This document shows, in pieces, positions 1 to 7,798 of a stretch of DNA of 64,000 nt; within the stretch, counting starts at the first letter, position 1, and the number at the start of each line of letters is the position of its first letter. The translations under genes and the position numbers were made by a program. The notes beneath the pieces were generated by a model. It saw only the letters and a list, made by a program, of their open reading frames with translations. It was not told where the DNA came from and did not search any database. Origin of the DNA: an uncultured Pelagibacteraceae bacterium (GTDB lineage: Bacteria > Pseudomonadota > Alphaproteobacteria > Pelagibacterales > Pelagibacteraceae); assembly GCA_902634775.1 (NCBI GenBank), contig CACPLG010000004.1:1-64000 (forward strand), written 5' to 3'.

Positions 1-589
1 CTCAAGCTTTTTAGATCCAAAAAAAAACACATTAATCTTTTTTAGTTCAAGAAAAGTTTATAAGTCCAAAGAAAATATTAAAGAAAGTAGTAAATTAAAC
101 CCTTTATCAAATTACTCTAAAAACAAACTAATTACTGAAAATTTTTTAAAAAATAAGTTAAAATCAAACTTATTGATATTAAGAATATCTAATATTATAG
201 GTTTTAAAAAAAAACGAAAAAATCTTCACAGTACTTTTGTTGATATGTTTTACGAAAAAGCAAAAAAAGGTTTTATTTATGATAATGGAAATAAATTTAA
301 AGATTTCTTGTCTATCCAAAAATTTAGTCAAATATTGGAAATGATAATTAGAAAGGACCTAAGAGGTATCTACAACGTGTCAATAGGTAAAAAGATATTT
401 TTGAGTGAAATAATTGATTGGCTAAATAGATATAATAAGAAACCCGTAAAATTCATAAGATATAAATCTTCAAAAAATCAAAATTTCTACCTTAACAATA
501 AAAAGTTGATGTCAAAAATTAAGATTAAAAATGAATTATCTGAGTTAAAAAAGGAATGTTTAATTTTAAGCAGAAAATTGTTTAATTAA
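1..589 (+). CDS. NAD-dependent sugar-nucleotide epimerase/reductase, 3' part
   Basis: The reading frame is open from base 2 to the TAA at 587-589, so the 5' end lies outside the window; 195 residues are visible. An SSR segment at about residues 15-17 followed by Y38-S-K-N-K42 matches the serine and YxxxK catalytic elements of extended short-chain dehydrogenases of the RmlD/epimerase type. The ATT-rich downstream part (LRISNIIG) fits the usual sixth strand of the Rossmann fold. The missing N-terminal part should hold the GxxGxxG nucleotide loop. Its substrate cannot be told, but such enzymes make or modify NDP-sugars for surface polysaccharides. It converges with the dihydroorotase gene and overlaps it by 8 bases. 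Confidence 0.75.
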   Translation, partial: SSFLDPKKNTLIFFSSRKVYKSKENIKESSKLNPLSNYSKNKLITENFLKNKLKSNLLILRISNIIGFKKKRKNLHSTFVDMFYEKAKKGFIYDNGNKFKDFLSIQKFSQILEMIIRKDLRGIYNVSIGKKIFLSEIIDWLNRYNKKPVKFIRYKSSKNQNFYLNNKKLMSKIKIKNELSELKKECLILSRKLFN

Positions 590-1886
590 AATCTAATGGT
601 AATCCCTCTGGTTGCCCCAATATTTTTCCGTTTAACATTTTAATTTTTCCATTAATTATCGTAGCAACGGCAGATCCTTTAAAACTCTGACCATTAAAAG
701 GTGACCACCCACATTTACTCTGAATATTCTCATTTTTTATTTTTATAGATTTATCTAAATCTACAATTGTTATATCTGCATCATAATCTTCTTTTAAATA
801 TCCTTTGTTTTTGATTCCAAATATTTTGACAGGATTTTCACATATCAATTTCATTAACTGTTCTAATCTTAATCTATTATTGTTTACATGATCTAACATA
901 ACAGGAAGAAGGGTTTGAACTCCCGGCATTCCCGATGGTGAGTTTGGATAATCTTTTTCTTTGTTAGTCTTTAAGTGTGGAGCATGATCTGAACCAATAG
1001 TGTCATTATAATTATTTCTCACCGCATACCAGAGACGATCGTAATGTGACTTATCTCTAATTGGTGGGTTCATTTGTGCATAAGTCCCAAGATTGTTATA
1101 ACAATCTGGAGAATAAATAGTTAAATGTTGAGGTGTAATTTCAAAAGTAATTAGTCCTTTATTTTGCGCGAGAAAATCAACTTCCTCTTTTGTAGTTATG
1201 TGAAGTATATGAGCTCTTTTGTTTAGTCTTTTTGCAATTTTAACAATTCTTCGTGTAGAAGACATTGCGACTTCTTCATTTCTCCAAATAGGGTGACTTA
1301 ATACGTTGCCTTCCTCTATTAATTTTTTTCTAATTTTTAATATTTCCTCGTCCTCTGAATGTACTGCGACTACTTTGGAAGCATGTTCAAAAACTTTTTC
1401 TATATCTTTCTCTTTATCAACTAATAAATTCCCCGTTGAAGATCCTGCAAAAAGTTTTATTCCACAACATCCCTTTAAATCTTTAAGTTTTTCTAGTGTT
1501 GAATAATTTTCTGCTGTTGCACCAAAATAAAATGCATGATTACAAAACATTCCTTTCCCTATTTGGATTTTTTTGTCAAACTCTTCAAAGTTTGTTGTAG
1601 GTGGATTGGTATTTGGCATTTCAAAAACTGAAGTTATTCCACCCATGATAGCCGCTTTACTTCCTGAATTTAAATCCTCAGCATCAGTAGATCCTGGCTC
1701 TCTAAAATGAACTTGTGTGTCAATACAACCGGGCAAAACAGTCAATCCTTTTGCATCAAATGTTTCCTTGGATTTATCCTTCAAGTCACCAATCTCAACA
1801 ATTTTGTTATTAGATATTCCAATATCTTTTTTCTCAAGGTTACCGTTAATATAACATTCACCGCTCTTAATGATCAGATCAAACAT
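582..1886 (-). CDS. pyrC: Dihydroorotase (class I type amidohydrolase)
   Basis: A 434-residue cyclic amidohydrolase, the usual length for class I dihydroorotase, which closes N-carbamoyl-aspartate to dihydroorotate in pyrimidine synthesis. Visible features are the metal-site strand D56-T-Q-V-H60 followed by FREPG, the substrate strand EMPNTNP near residue 90, K144 in GIKLFAG, and SDHAPH at 299-304. The usual DxHxH has its first His replaced by Gln58, so an allantoinase or a related dihydroorotase-like enzyme is possible; the FREPG and MPNTNP signatures favour dihydroorotase. The ATG at 1886 lies 42 bases from the divergent ygfZ start. carA and carB of the same pathway lie at the other end of the window. 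Confidence 0.75.
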   Translation of the reverse strand: MFDLIIKSGECYINGNLEKKDIGISNNKIVEIGDLKDKSKETFDAKGLTVLPGCIDTQVHFREPGSTDAEDLNSGSKAAIMGGITSVFEMPNTNPPTTNFEEFDKKIQIGKGMFCNHAFYFGATAENYSTLEKLKDLKGCCGIKLFAGSSTGNLLVDKEKDIEKVFEHASKVVAVHSEDEEILKIRKKLIEEGNVLSHPIWRNEEVAMSSTRRIVKIAKRLNKRAHILHITTKEEVDFLAQNKGLITFEITPQHLTIYSPDCYNNLGTYAQMNPPIRDKSHYDRLWYAVRNNYNDTIGSDHAPHLKTNKEKDYPNSPSGMPGVQTLLPVMLDHVNNNRLRLEQLMKLICENPVKIFGIKNKGYLKEDYDADITIVDLDKSIKIKNENIQSKCGWSPFNGQSFKGSAVATIINGKIKMLNGKILGQPEGLPLDFN

Positions 1887-1928
1887 TGTTTTAAAAGTAG
1901 ATATATTATATTTATATATTAATCAATT

Positions 1929-2816
1929 ATGAATAAAGAAAAAGTTTATATTTTAGAGGATAGGGGTATTTTGTATATTAATGGGCCAGACTCTGAAAAA
2001 TTTTTACAAAATCTTATCTCAAATGATATTGAAAAAGTAAATGAAAGTAAAAGTTGTTTTGCCTCTTTGCTTTCACCTCAGGGAAAGTTTTTATTTGATT
2101 TTATAGTAATAAAACATAAGGATGGGTACCTTTTAGATTGTGAAAAAAGAATAATTGATCAGCTTTATAAAAAATTAATTACGTACAAACTAAGATCAGA
2201 TGTAGAAATTTTAAATCTTAGCAATGAATTTGTGGTAGCTGCTTTTAATTATGAAAAATTCTTATCTATAGAAGGTGCAAAAGATCAGTTGGGATATACC
2301 ACTAAATATAATGAGGACCATGTTCTTCTTGATCCAAGAAATAAAAAATTGGGAGGTAGAATTATTGCTAATCTTGAAAAACTGTACATGTCCCTAAAAA
2401 AAATGAAACTTAAATCTTCTAACATAGATGAATACTACAAATTAAGCTTTGAGCTAGGTATACCTCAAAGTAACATGGACCAGTTACAAGAAAAATTATT
2501 TGGAATAGAGTGTAATTTTGTGGAACTTAATGCAATTGATTTTAAGAAAGGCTGTTATGTTGGCCAAGAAAATACTTCACGTATTAAAAATAAAGATAGA
2601 TTAAACAAAAGATTATTGCCGCTTCAAGTAAAAAAAGGCTCAATAAATAATAATGATCCAATTACCTCTAATAATATAGAAATTGGTAAAGTTTTGATAG
2701 CAAATAAATTTAGTTTTGCCCTAATCAAATTTAAAGATAAGGAGTTTGAATATAATAAAGAATTTAAGTGTGGAGAAGCAAATATAGAAATATTAAAACC
2801 TAATTGGCTAAATTAA
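1929..2816 (+). CDS. ygfZ: YgfZ/GcvT-like folate-binding Fe-S maintenance protein
   Basis: A 295-residue protein of the GcvT-like tetrahydrofolate-binding family. The diagnostic motif K207-G-C-Y-V-G-Q-E214 is complete, including the conserved Cys209. In characterised members YgfZ supports repair or assembly of certain iron-sulfur enzymes such as the tRNA methylthiotransferase MiaB, using folate. The N-terminal half (GILYINGPDSEKFLQNLISNDI region) matches the usual first domain. The TAA stop is shared with the ATG of the following cupin gene (TAATG), so the two are probably one transcript and translationally coupled. The start is an ATG with an A-rich leader and no clear Shine-Dalgarno. Confidence 0.85.
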   Translation: MNKEKVYILEDRGILYINGPDSEKFLQNLISNDIEKVNESKSCFASLLSPQGKFLFDFIVIKHKDGYLLDCEKRIIDQLYKKLITYKLRSDVEILNLSNEFVVAAFNYEKFLSIEGAKDQLGYTTKYNEDHVLLDPRNKKLGGRIIANLEKLYMSLKKMKLKSSNIDEYYKLSFELGIPQSNMDQLQEKLFGIECNFVELNAIDFKKGCYVGQENTSRIKNKDRLNKRLLPLQVKKGSINNNDPITSNNIEIGKVLIANKFSFALIKFKDKEFEYNKEFKCGEANIEILKPNWLN

Positions 2817-3160
2817 TGAAAAATAGGAAAATAACAAATCCATCTAAATTAAAATTCACTCCATTTAACAGTTATGGAAAACCAATTTCAGGTATGAGTT
2901 GGCATAAAATATCTTATAATCAAAATACTGGTCTTGGAAGTTACATACTAAAAATGGCTCCTGGTGCTAGAAGTCTAAAACATAAACACCAAAACTATGA
3001 GGAATTTTTTGTTTTGGATGGAGAACTAACGGATGAAGATAATACAACTTTCAATAAAGGTGATTTTATATCGTATAAGCCAGGTTCAAAACATTCATCT
3101 TTTTCAAAAAAAGGATGTTTATTATTAGTGTTTTTAAGAAAAAAAAACAAAGCTATCTAA
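2816..3160 (+). CDS. Small cupin-domain protein
   Basis: A 114-residue single-domain cupin starting at the ATG that overlaps the ygfZ stop; an in-frame TTG four codons upstream is less likely. The metal-binding cupin motifs are visible as K-H-K-H-Q-N-Y-E-E-F-F (two His and a Glu) and, about 35 residues on, P-G-S-K-H-S for the last His. It resembles small ChrR/anti-sigma-type or sugar-binding cupins, and no specific activity can be read from sequence. Overlap with ygfZ suggests joint expression. Its stop is one base from the 3' end of the opposing tRNA-Leu, leaving no room for its own terminator. Confidence 0.75.
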   Translation: MKNRKITNPSKLKFTPFNSYGKPISGMSWHKISYNQNTGLGSYILKMAPGARSLKHKHQNYEEFFVLDGELTDEDNTTFNKGDFISYKPGSKHSSFSKKGCLLLVFLRKKNKAI

Positions 3161-3161
3161 A

Positions 3162-3247
3162 TGGTGCGGCCAGAGAGATTTGAACTCTCATGGACTAGGT
3201 CCACACGGCCCTCAACCGTGCCTGTCTACCAATTTCAGCATGGCCGC
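3162..3247 (-). tRNA. tRNA-Leu (anticodon GAG)
   Basis: Read on the minus strand this is an 86-base class II tRNA: acceptor GCGGCCA pairs with TGGCCGC, discriminator A, CCA encoded in the gene. The anticodon stem is CACGG/CCGTG around the loop TTGAGGG, giving anticodon GAG (codons CUC/CUU). A long variable arm of the leucine type and the T-arm with TTCAAAT are present. The 3' end is one base from the stop of the convergent cupin gene, and a run of nine T follows about 15 bases downstream, which could end the transcript. Confidence 0.97.
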
Positions 3248-3303
3248 CTTATGCGTCACATTAATTGAATGACAACTATCTTTCAAGTTGATACATTTAT
3301 AAT

Positions 3304-4293
3304 ATGGAATTTACTCCTGAAATAAAAAAAGCGACTCAGTCAATTTATCAAAAAATTTCTAAGACTATTCCTGAAATTGAATGGTCTACACACGCCCCAT
3401 ATATTTACGAAATAAACAAACTTAAAAAAGAAAAAAATGCAGTTATTCTTGCTCACAATTATCAGACACCAGAAATATATCACGGGATATCTGATTTTTC
3501 TGCAGACTCACTCGCTCTAGCTGTTGAAGCTGCAAAAACTAAAGCTGATATAATTGTTATGTGTGGAGTGCATTTTATGGCCGAGACTGCAAAACTTATG
3601 AGCCCTAATAAAAAAGTATTGTTGCCAGATATGAGAGCAGGTTGCTCTTTATCATCATCAATAACAGGTGAAGATGTAAGAAAACTAAAAAAACAAAATC
3701 CAGGTGTTCCGGTCGTTTCATATGTAAATACATCAGCAGATGTAAAAGCAGAAACAGATGTTTGTTGTACTTCAGCGAATGCTGTTAAAATTGTAAATTC
3801 ATTAGGTGTCAAAAAAGTTATTTTCTTGCCAGATGATTATCTTGCTAAATATGTGGCTTCTCAAACTGATGTTGAAATTATCTCATGGAAAGGAACATGT
3901 GAAGTGCATGAAAAGTTTAACGATGCAGAGATAAACGAAATAAGAAAAAATAATCCTGGAATAAAAGTTATTGCACATCCTGAGTGCCCACCAGATGTGA
4001 TAAATGCAAGTGATTTTACAGGTTCAACAAGTGGAATGATAAAATATGTAAAAGATAATCAACCAGAAAAAGTCATGATGGTAACAGAGTGTTCTATGAG
4101 CGACAATGTCCAGGTTGATAATCCAAATGTGAAGTTTATAAGACCATGCAACTTATGCCCTCACATGAAAAGAATTACTCTTCCTAAAATTTTAGATTGT
4201 TTAAAGAATGAGACAAATGAAGTTATAATGTCTGATGAAACAATCGAAAAAGCTAGAAAGTCTGTAGAGAGAATGGCTGAAGTAGGCAGATAG
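3304..4293 (+). CDS. nadA: Quinolinate synthase A
   Basis: A 329-residue NadA, which condenses iminoaspartate with dihydroxyacetone phosphate to quinolinate in de novo NAD synthesis. The three cysteines expected to hold the oxygen-sensitive [4Fe-4S] cluster are present: C114 (RAGCSLSS), C199 (KGTCEVH) and C285 (NLCPHMK). The AHNYQTPE motif near residue 50 is typical of the first substrate loop. It is followed after five bases by nadC, so the two form an operon. No nadB (aspartate oxidase) is in the window, so the source of iminoaspartate must be encoded elsewhere. Confidence 0.95.
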   Translation: MEFTPEIKKATQSIYQKISKTIPEIEWSTHAPYIYEINKLKKEKNAVILAHNYQTPEIYHGISDFSADSLALAVEAAKTKADIIVMCGVHFMAETAKLMSPNKKVLLPDMRAGCSLSSSITGEDVRKLKKQNPGVPVVSYVNTSADVKAETDVCCTSANAVKIVNSLGVKKVIFLPDDYLAKYVASQTDVEIISWKGTCEVHEKFNDAEINEIRKNNPGIKVIAHPECPPDVINASDFTGSTSGMIKYVKDNQPEKVMMVTECSMSDNVQVDNPNVKFIRPCNLCPHMKRITLPKILDCLKNETNEVIMSDETIEKARKSVERMAEVGR

Positions 4294-4298
4294 TATCT

Positions 4299-5132
4299 GT
4301 GTCCAAAATAATTTTAAGTAAAAGTTTCATAAATAATTCTGTTAAGCTTGCATTAAATGAGGATTTATTTCCTCGTGGAGATATCACGTCAAATCTCATT
4401 AAAAAAAGTAGCATCAAGACATTTAAAATAACTACAAATCAAAATGGAATAATTGGTGGAATAGAATTTGCTAAAAGTACATTCAAAATCTTCGATAACA
4501 AGATCCAATTTCATATTAAAAAAAAAGATGGCACTCAAGTTAAAAAAGGCCAGATTATTGCTATGATCAAGGGTGATTCAAAAAACATTTTAATTTGTGA
4601 AAGAGTGGCGCTCAATTTTCTTTCTCATATATCGGGTATAGCTAGTTACACTAATAAATTTGTTAAACATGCTAAAGGCAAAAGTAAGATTTGCTGCACT
4701 CGCAAAACAATTCCAAACTTAAGAGTAATACAAAAGTATGCTGTCAAATTGGGTGGGGGTACTAACCATAGATTTAATTTAAGCGATGAATATTTAATAA
4801 AAGATAATCATATCGCAAGTTCAAATTTAAAATCTTTAGTTCAAAAGGCAATTAAAAATAAAAAAGGACGTAAAATAACAGTTGAGGTCGATAATTTAAA
4901 ACAGTTAAAATCAATTTTGGGATTTAAATTCAATACAGTACTTTTTGATAATATGAATATTAAGAGTCTTAAAGAAGGTGTAAAACTTGCAAAAAAATAT
5001 TATGAAACTGAGGCGTCTGGAAATATAACTCTAAAAAATGTTAAATCGGTTTCAAGAACAGGCGTTGATAGAATTTCAGTTGGCAGCATAACTCACAGCG
5101 CTCCAGCTATGGATTTCAAACTGGAAATTTAA
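4299..5132 (+). CDS. nadC: Nicotinate-nucleotide pyrophosphorylase (quinolinate phosphoribosyltransferase)
   Basis: A 277-residue NadC that turns quinolinate and PRPP into nicotinate mononucleotide. Recognised by the substrate-binding stretch CTRKTIPNLR, followed by KYAVKLGGGTNHR and YLIKDNH, and by the VEVDNL strand with the later SVGSITHSAP loop. It starts at GTG 4299, five bases after the nadA stop, and completes a two-gene NAD operon. Its 3' end stands only five bases from the stop of the opposing ppdK gene. Confidence 0.95.
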   Translation: MSKIILSKSFINNSVKLALNEDLFPRGDITSNLIKKSSIKTFKITTNQNGIIGGIEFAKSTFKIFDNKIQFHIKKKDGTQVKKGQIIAMIKGDSKNILICERVALNFLSHISGIASYTNKFVKHAKGKSKICCTRKTIPNLRVIQKYAVKLGGGTNHRFNLSDEYLIKDNHIASSNLKSLVQKAIKNKKGRKITVEVDNLKQLKSILGFKFNTVLFDNMNIKSLKEGVKLAKKYYETEASGNITLKNVKSVSRTGVDRISVGSITHSAPAMDFKLEI

Positions 5133-5137
5133 ATTGT

Positions 5138-7798
5138 TTATTTTTTAAGTTCAGCTTGGGCAGCGGCTAGACGTGCAACAGGAACTCTATAAGGTGAGCA
5201 AGATACATAATTCAATCCTGTTTTTGAACAAAAATTTATACTTTTAGGATCTCCACCGTGTTCTCCACAAATTCCAAGTTTAATTTTTTTATTTTGTTTT
5301 CTACCTTTTAACGTAGCTATTTCAATTAAATCTCCTACACCATCATCTATTGAAACAAAGGGATCAATATCAAATATCTTATTTTCAATATAATCATTTA
5401 AAAATTTTCCACTGTCATCTCTACTAATGCCAAAAGTTGTTTGGGTTAAGTCATTTGTTCCAAAACTAAAGAATTCAGCATGTTTTGCAATATCTTTTGC
5501 TTTAATTGCTGCTCTTGGCAGTTCAATCATGGTTCCTACTAAAAAACTTATTTTAGTATTATTTTCATCTTGAACTTTTTTAGCAACTCTAATTACTAGA
5601 TCTTTCATTATTTTAATTTCAGCCTCAGTTGATACGAGAGGTATCATAATTTCTGGCATTGTAGATTTGAGTTTCTTCTTTTTACATTCAACTAAAGCTT
5701 CAAAAATTGCTCTACATTGCATTTCGTAAATTTCTGGAAAAGAAATGCCTAGTCTACAACCTCTATGTCCGAGCATTGGATTATGTTCATGCAATTCCTC
5801 TGTCCTAGATCGTATTTCATTAGCATTTAAACCTGTTACTGAACTTAGGTCGCCAATTTCTTTGTCATTTTTCGGTAAAAATTCATGTAAAGGTGGATCA
5901 AGTAATCTAACTGTTACTGGAAGACCGTTCATTATTTCAAAAATTTGTATAAAGTCATTTTTTTGATGAGGTAATAATTTTGCCAAAGCCTTATTTCTAT
6001 CCTCTATAGTTTTAGATAATATCATCTCTCTTACAGACAAAATTCTATCCTCGTCAAAAAACATATGCTCAGTCCTACAAAGACCAATACCTTCAGCTCC
6101 AAATTCTCTTGCTGTTTTTGTATCAAGAGGGGTCTCAGAGTTTGTTCTTACTTTTAATTTTCTGTAACTATCAGCCCAACTCATTAACTTTGAAAAGTCA
6201 CCTGAGATCTCTGGCTTTATAGTTGGAACTTTATCTAAGATTACCCTACCTGTAGATCCGTCAATTGTAATTACATCTCCCTCTTTTACTTCTACATTCG
6301 ACGAAGTTCTAAATATTTTTTGTTCATAATTAATATCAATTTCACTTGAACCAGATACACATGGTCTTCCCATACCTCTTGCAACAACAGCAGCATGACT
6401 AGTCATTCCTCCACGAGCAGTTAAAATACCTTTTGCAGCATGCATACCATGAATATCCTCAGGTGAGGTTTCTACTCTTACAAGTATCGTGTCTTGCATC
6501 ATCCCATTTAATCTTTCTGCTTCATCAGATGAAAAAACAACCTTTCCACTTGTTGCACCTGGAGACGCGGGTAAACCCTTAGCAATAGTTTTAACTTCTT
6601 TTGTTTCGTCTAATGTCGGATGAAGAAGTGTGTCTAAAGTGTTGGGGTCGACTCTTAAGACTGCCTCTTTTTTTGTTATTAATTTTTCTTTAACCATGTC
6701 TACGGCTATTTTTACAGCTGATTTTGCAGTTCTTTTTCCAGATCTGGTTTGAAGCATCCACAATTTAGAATTTTCAACTGTGAATTCTACATCTTGCATA
6801 TCTTTGTAATGTCTTTCTAAAAGTTTGAGAATTTTTTTAAGTTGGGTATAAACTTTTGGCATGGCCTCTTCCATTGATTTACCTTTTGAGTTTGAGTCTT
6901 TATTTGCTTTTTTTGTTATGTAGTTTGGTGTTCTTGTACCAGCTACAACATCCTCCCCTTGAGCATTAATAAGATATTCTCCATAAATTTCATTTTTTCC
7001 ATTTGATGGGTTCCTAGTAAAAACAACACCTGTTGCACAATCATTACCCATGTTTCCAAAAACCATTGATTGAACGTTTACAGCTGTTCCCCATGCGGAA
7101 GGTATTTGATTTAATTTTCTATAAACTTTTGCACGGTTACTTTCCCATGACAAAAAAACTGCTGAAATAGCTCCAAACAATTGTTCATAGACATCTTGAG
7201 GGAATTGTTTTTTAGTCTTTTCTTTAACAACATTTTTAAAGTCATCAATAAGACCATCCCAATCATTTTCGTCTAGATCGGTATCTAACAAAACGCCCTT
7301 AGTTAATTTATAATTTTCAATTAATTCCTCAAAATTATAACTTTCTACTCCAAGCACCACATTAGAATACATTTGAATAAATCTTCTATAGCTATCTTTT
7401 GCAAACCTCATATTGGAAGTTTTTTTTGCGAGAGATTTGACAGTTTTATCATTTAAACCTAAATTTAAAATTGTATCCATCATACCAGGCATTGAAACTC
7501 TTGCGCCTGACCTTACTGATACCAGTAATGGATTATCTAAATCACCAAATTTTTTTCCACTTTCTTTTTCAATTTGTTTTAATTCTTGCTTAATAGATTT
7601 AATAAGTTTTGAATTAAGTTTTTTATTGTTTTTATAAAATATTTCACAAACCCCTGTTGATATTGTAAATCCAGAAGGAACGGGTAAACCAAGTTTTCCC
7701 ATTTGAGCTAGATTTGCTCCTTTACCACCTAAGATAAACTTTGGGTTCTTTATCTTTTTTATTTTTTTAGATTTAAAATTAAAAACTAAATTGTTCAT
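5138..7798 (-). CDS. ppdK: Pyruvate, phosphate dikinase
   Basis: An 886-residue dikinase that reversibly interconverts pyruvate and phosphoenolpyruvate with ATP and phosphate. The order is an N-terminal ATP-grasp nucleotide domain (GGKGANLAQM near the start, SVRSGARVSMPGMMDTILNLG later), the phosphohistidine domain GGMTSHAAVVARGMGRP with the catalytic His, and the C-terminal PEP/pyruvate barrel (GLCRTEHMFF, LGICGEHGGDP). Its ATG overlaps the glyS TGA (ATGA), implying translational coupling in a sppA-glyQ-glyS-ppdK unit. In organisms without pyruvate kinase this enzyme can run the last step of glycolysis; whether that holds here cannot be seen in the window. Confidence 0.96.
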   Translation of the reverse strand: MNNLVFNFKSKKIKKIKNPKFILGGKGANLAQMGKLGLPVPSGFTISTGVCEIFYKNNKKLNSKLIKSIKQELKQIEKESGKKFGDLDNPLLVSVRSGARVSMPGMMDTILNLGLNDKTVKSLAKKTSNMRFAKDSYRRFIQMYSNVVLGVESYNFEELIENYKLTKGVLLDTDLDENDWDGLIDDFKNVVKEKTKKQFPQDVYEQLFGAISAVFLSWESNRAKVYRKLNQIPSAWGTAVNVQSMVFGNMGNDCATGVVFTRNPSNGKNEIYGEYLINAQGEDVVAGTRTPNYITKKANKDSNSKGKSMEEAMPKVYTQLKKILKLLERHYKDMQDVEFTVENSKLWMLQTRSGKRTAKSAVKIAVDMVKEKLITKKEAVLRVDPNTLDTLLHPTLDETKEVKTIAKGLPASPGATSGKVVFSSDEAERLNGMMQDTILVRVETSPEDIHGMHAAKGILTARGGMTSHAAVVARGMGRPCVSGSSEIDINYEQKIFRTSSNVEVKEGDVITIDGSTGRVILDKVPTIKPEISGDFSKLMSWADSYRKLKVRTNSETPLDTKTAREFGAEGIGLCRTEHMFFDEDRILSVREMILSKTIEDRNKALAKLLPHQKNDFIQIFEIMNGLPVTVRLLDPPLHEFLPKNDKEIGDLSSVTGLNANEIRSRTEELHEHNPMLGHRGCRLGISFPEIYEMQCRAIFEALVECKKKKLKSTMPEIMIPLVSTEAEIKIMKDLVIRVAKKVQDENNTKISFLVGTMIELPRAAIKAKDIAKHAEFFSFGTNDLTQTTFGISRDDSGKFLNDYIENKIFDIDPFVSIDDGVGDLIEIATLKGRKQNKKIKLGICGEHGGDPKSINFCSKTGLNYVSCSPYRVPVARLAAAQAELKK

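Noticed and set aside
3298-3303. Perfect TATAAT directly before the nadA ATG as a promoter -10.
   Set aside because: Transcription would begin about six bases inside nadA, removing its start codon, and no later start fits the conserved N-terminus.
3480-3812. 110-codon minus-strand frame inside nadA.
   Set aside because: nadA is complete with its cluster cysteines; the reverse frame reflects codon bias only.
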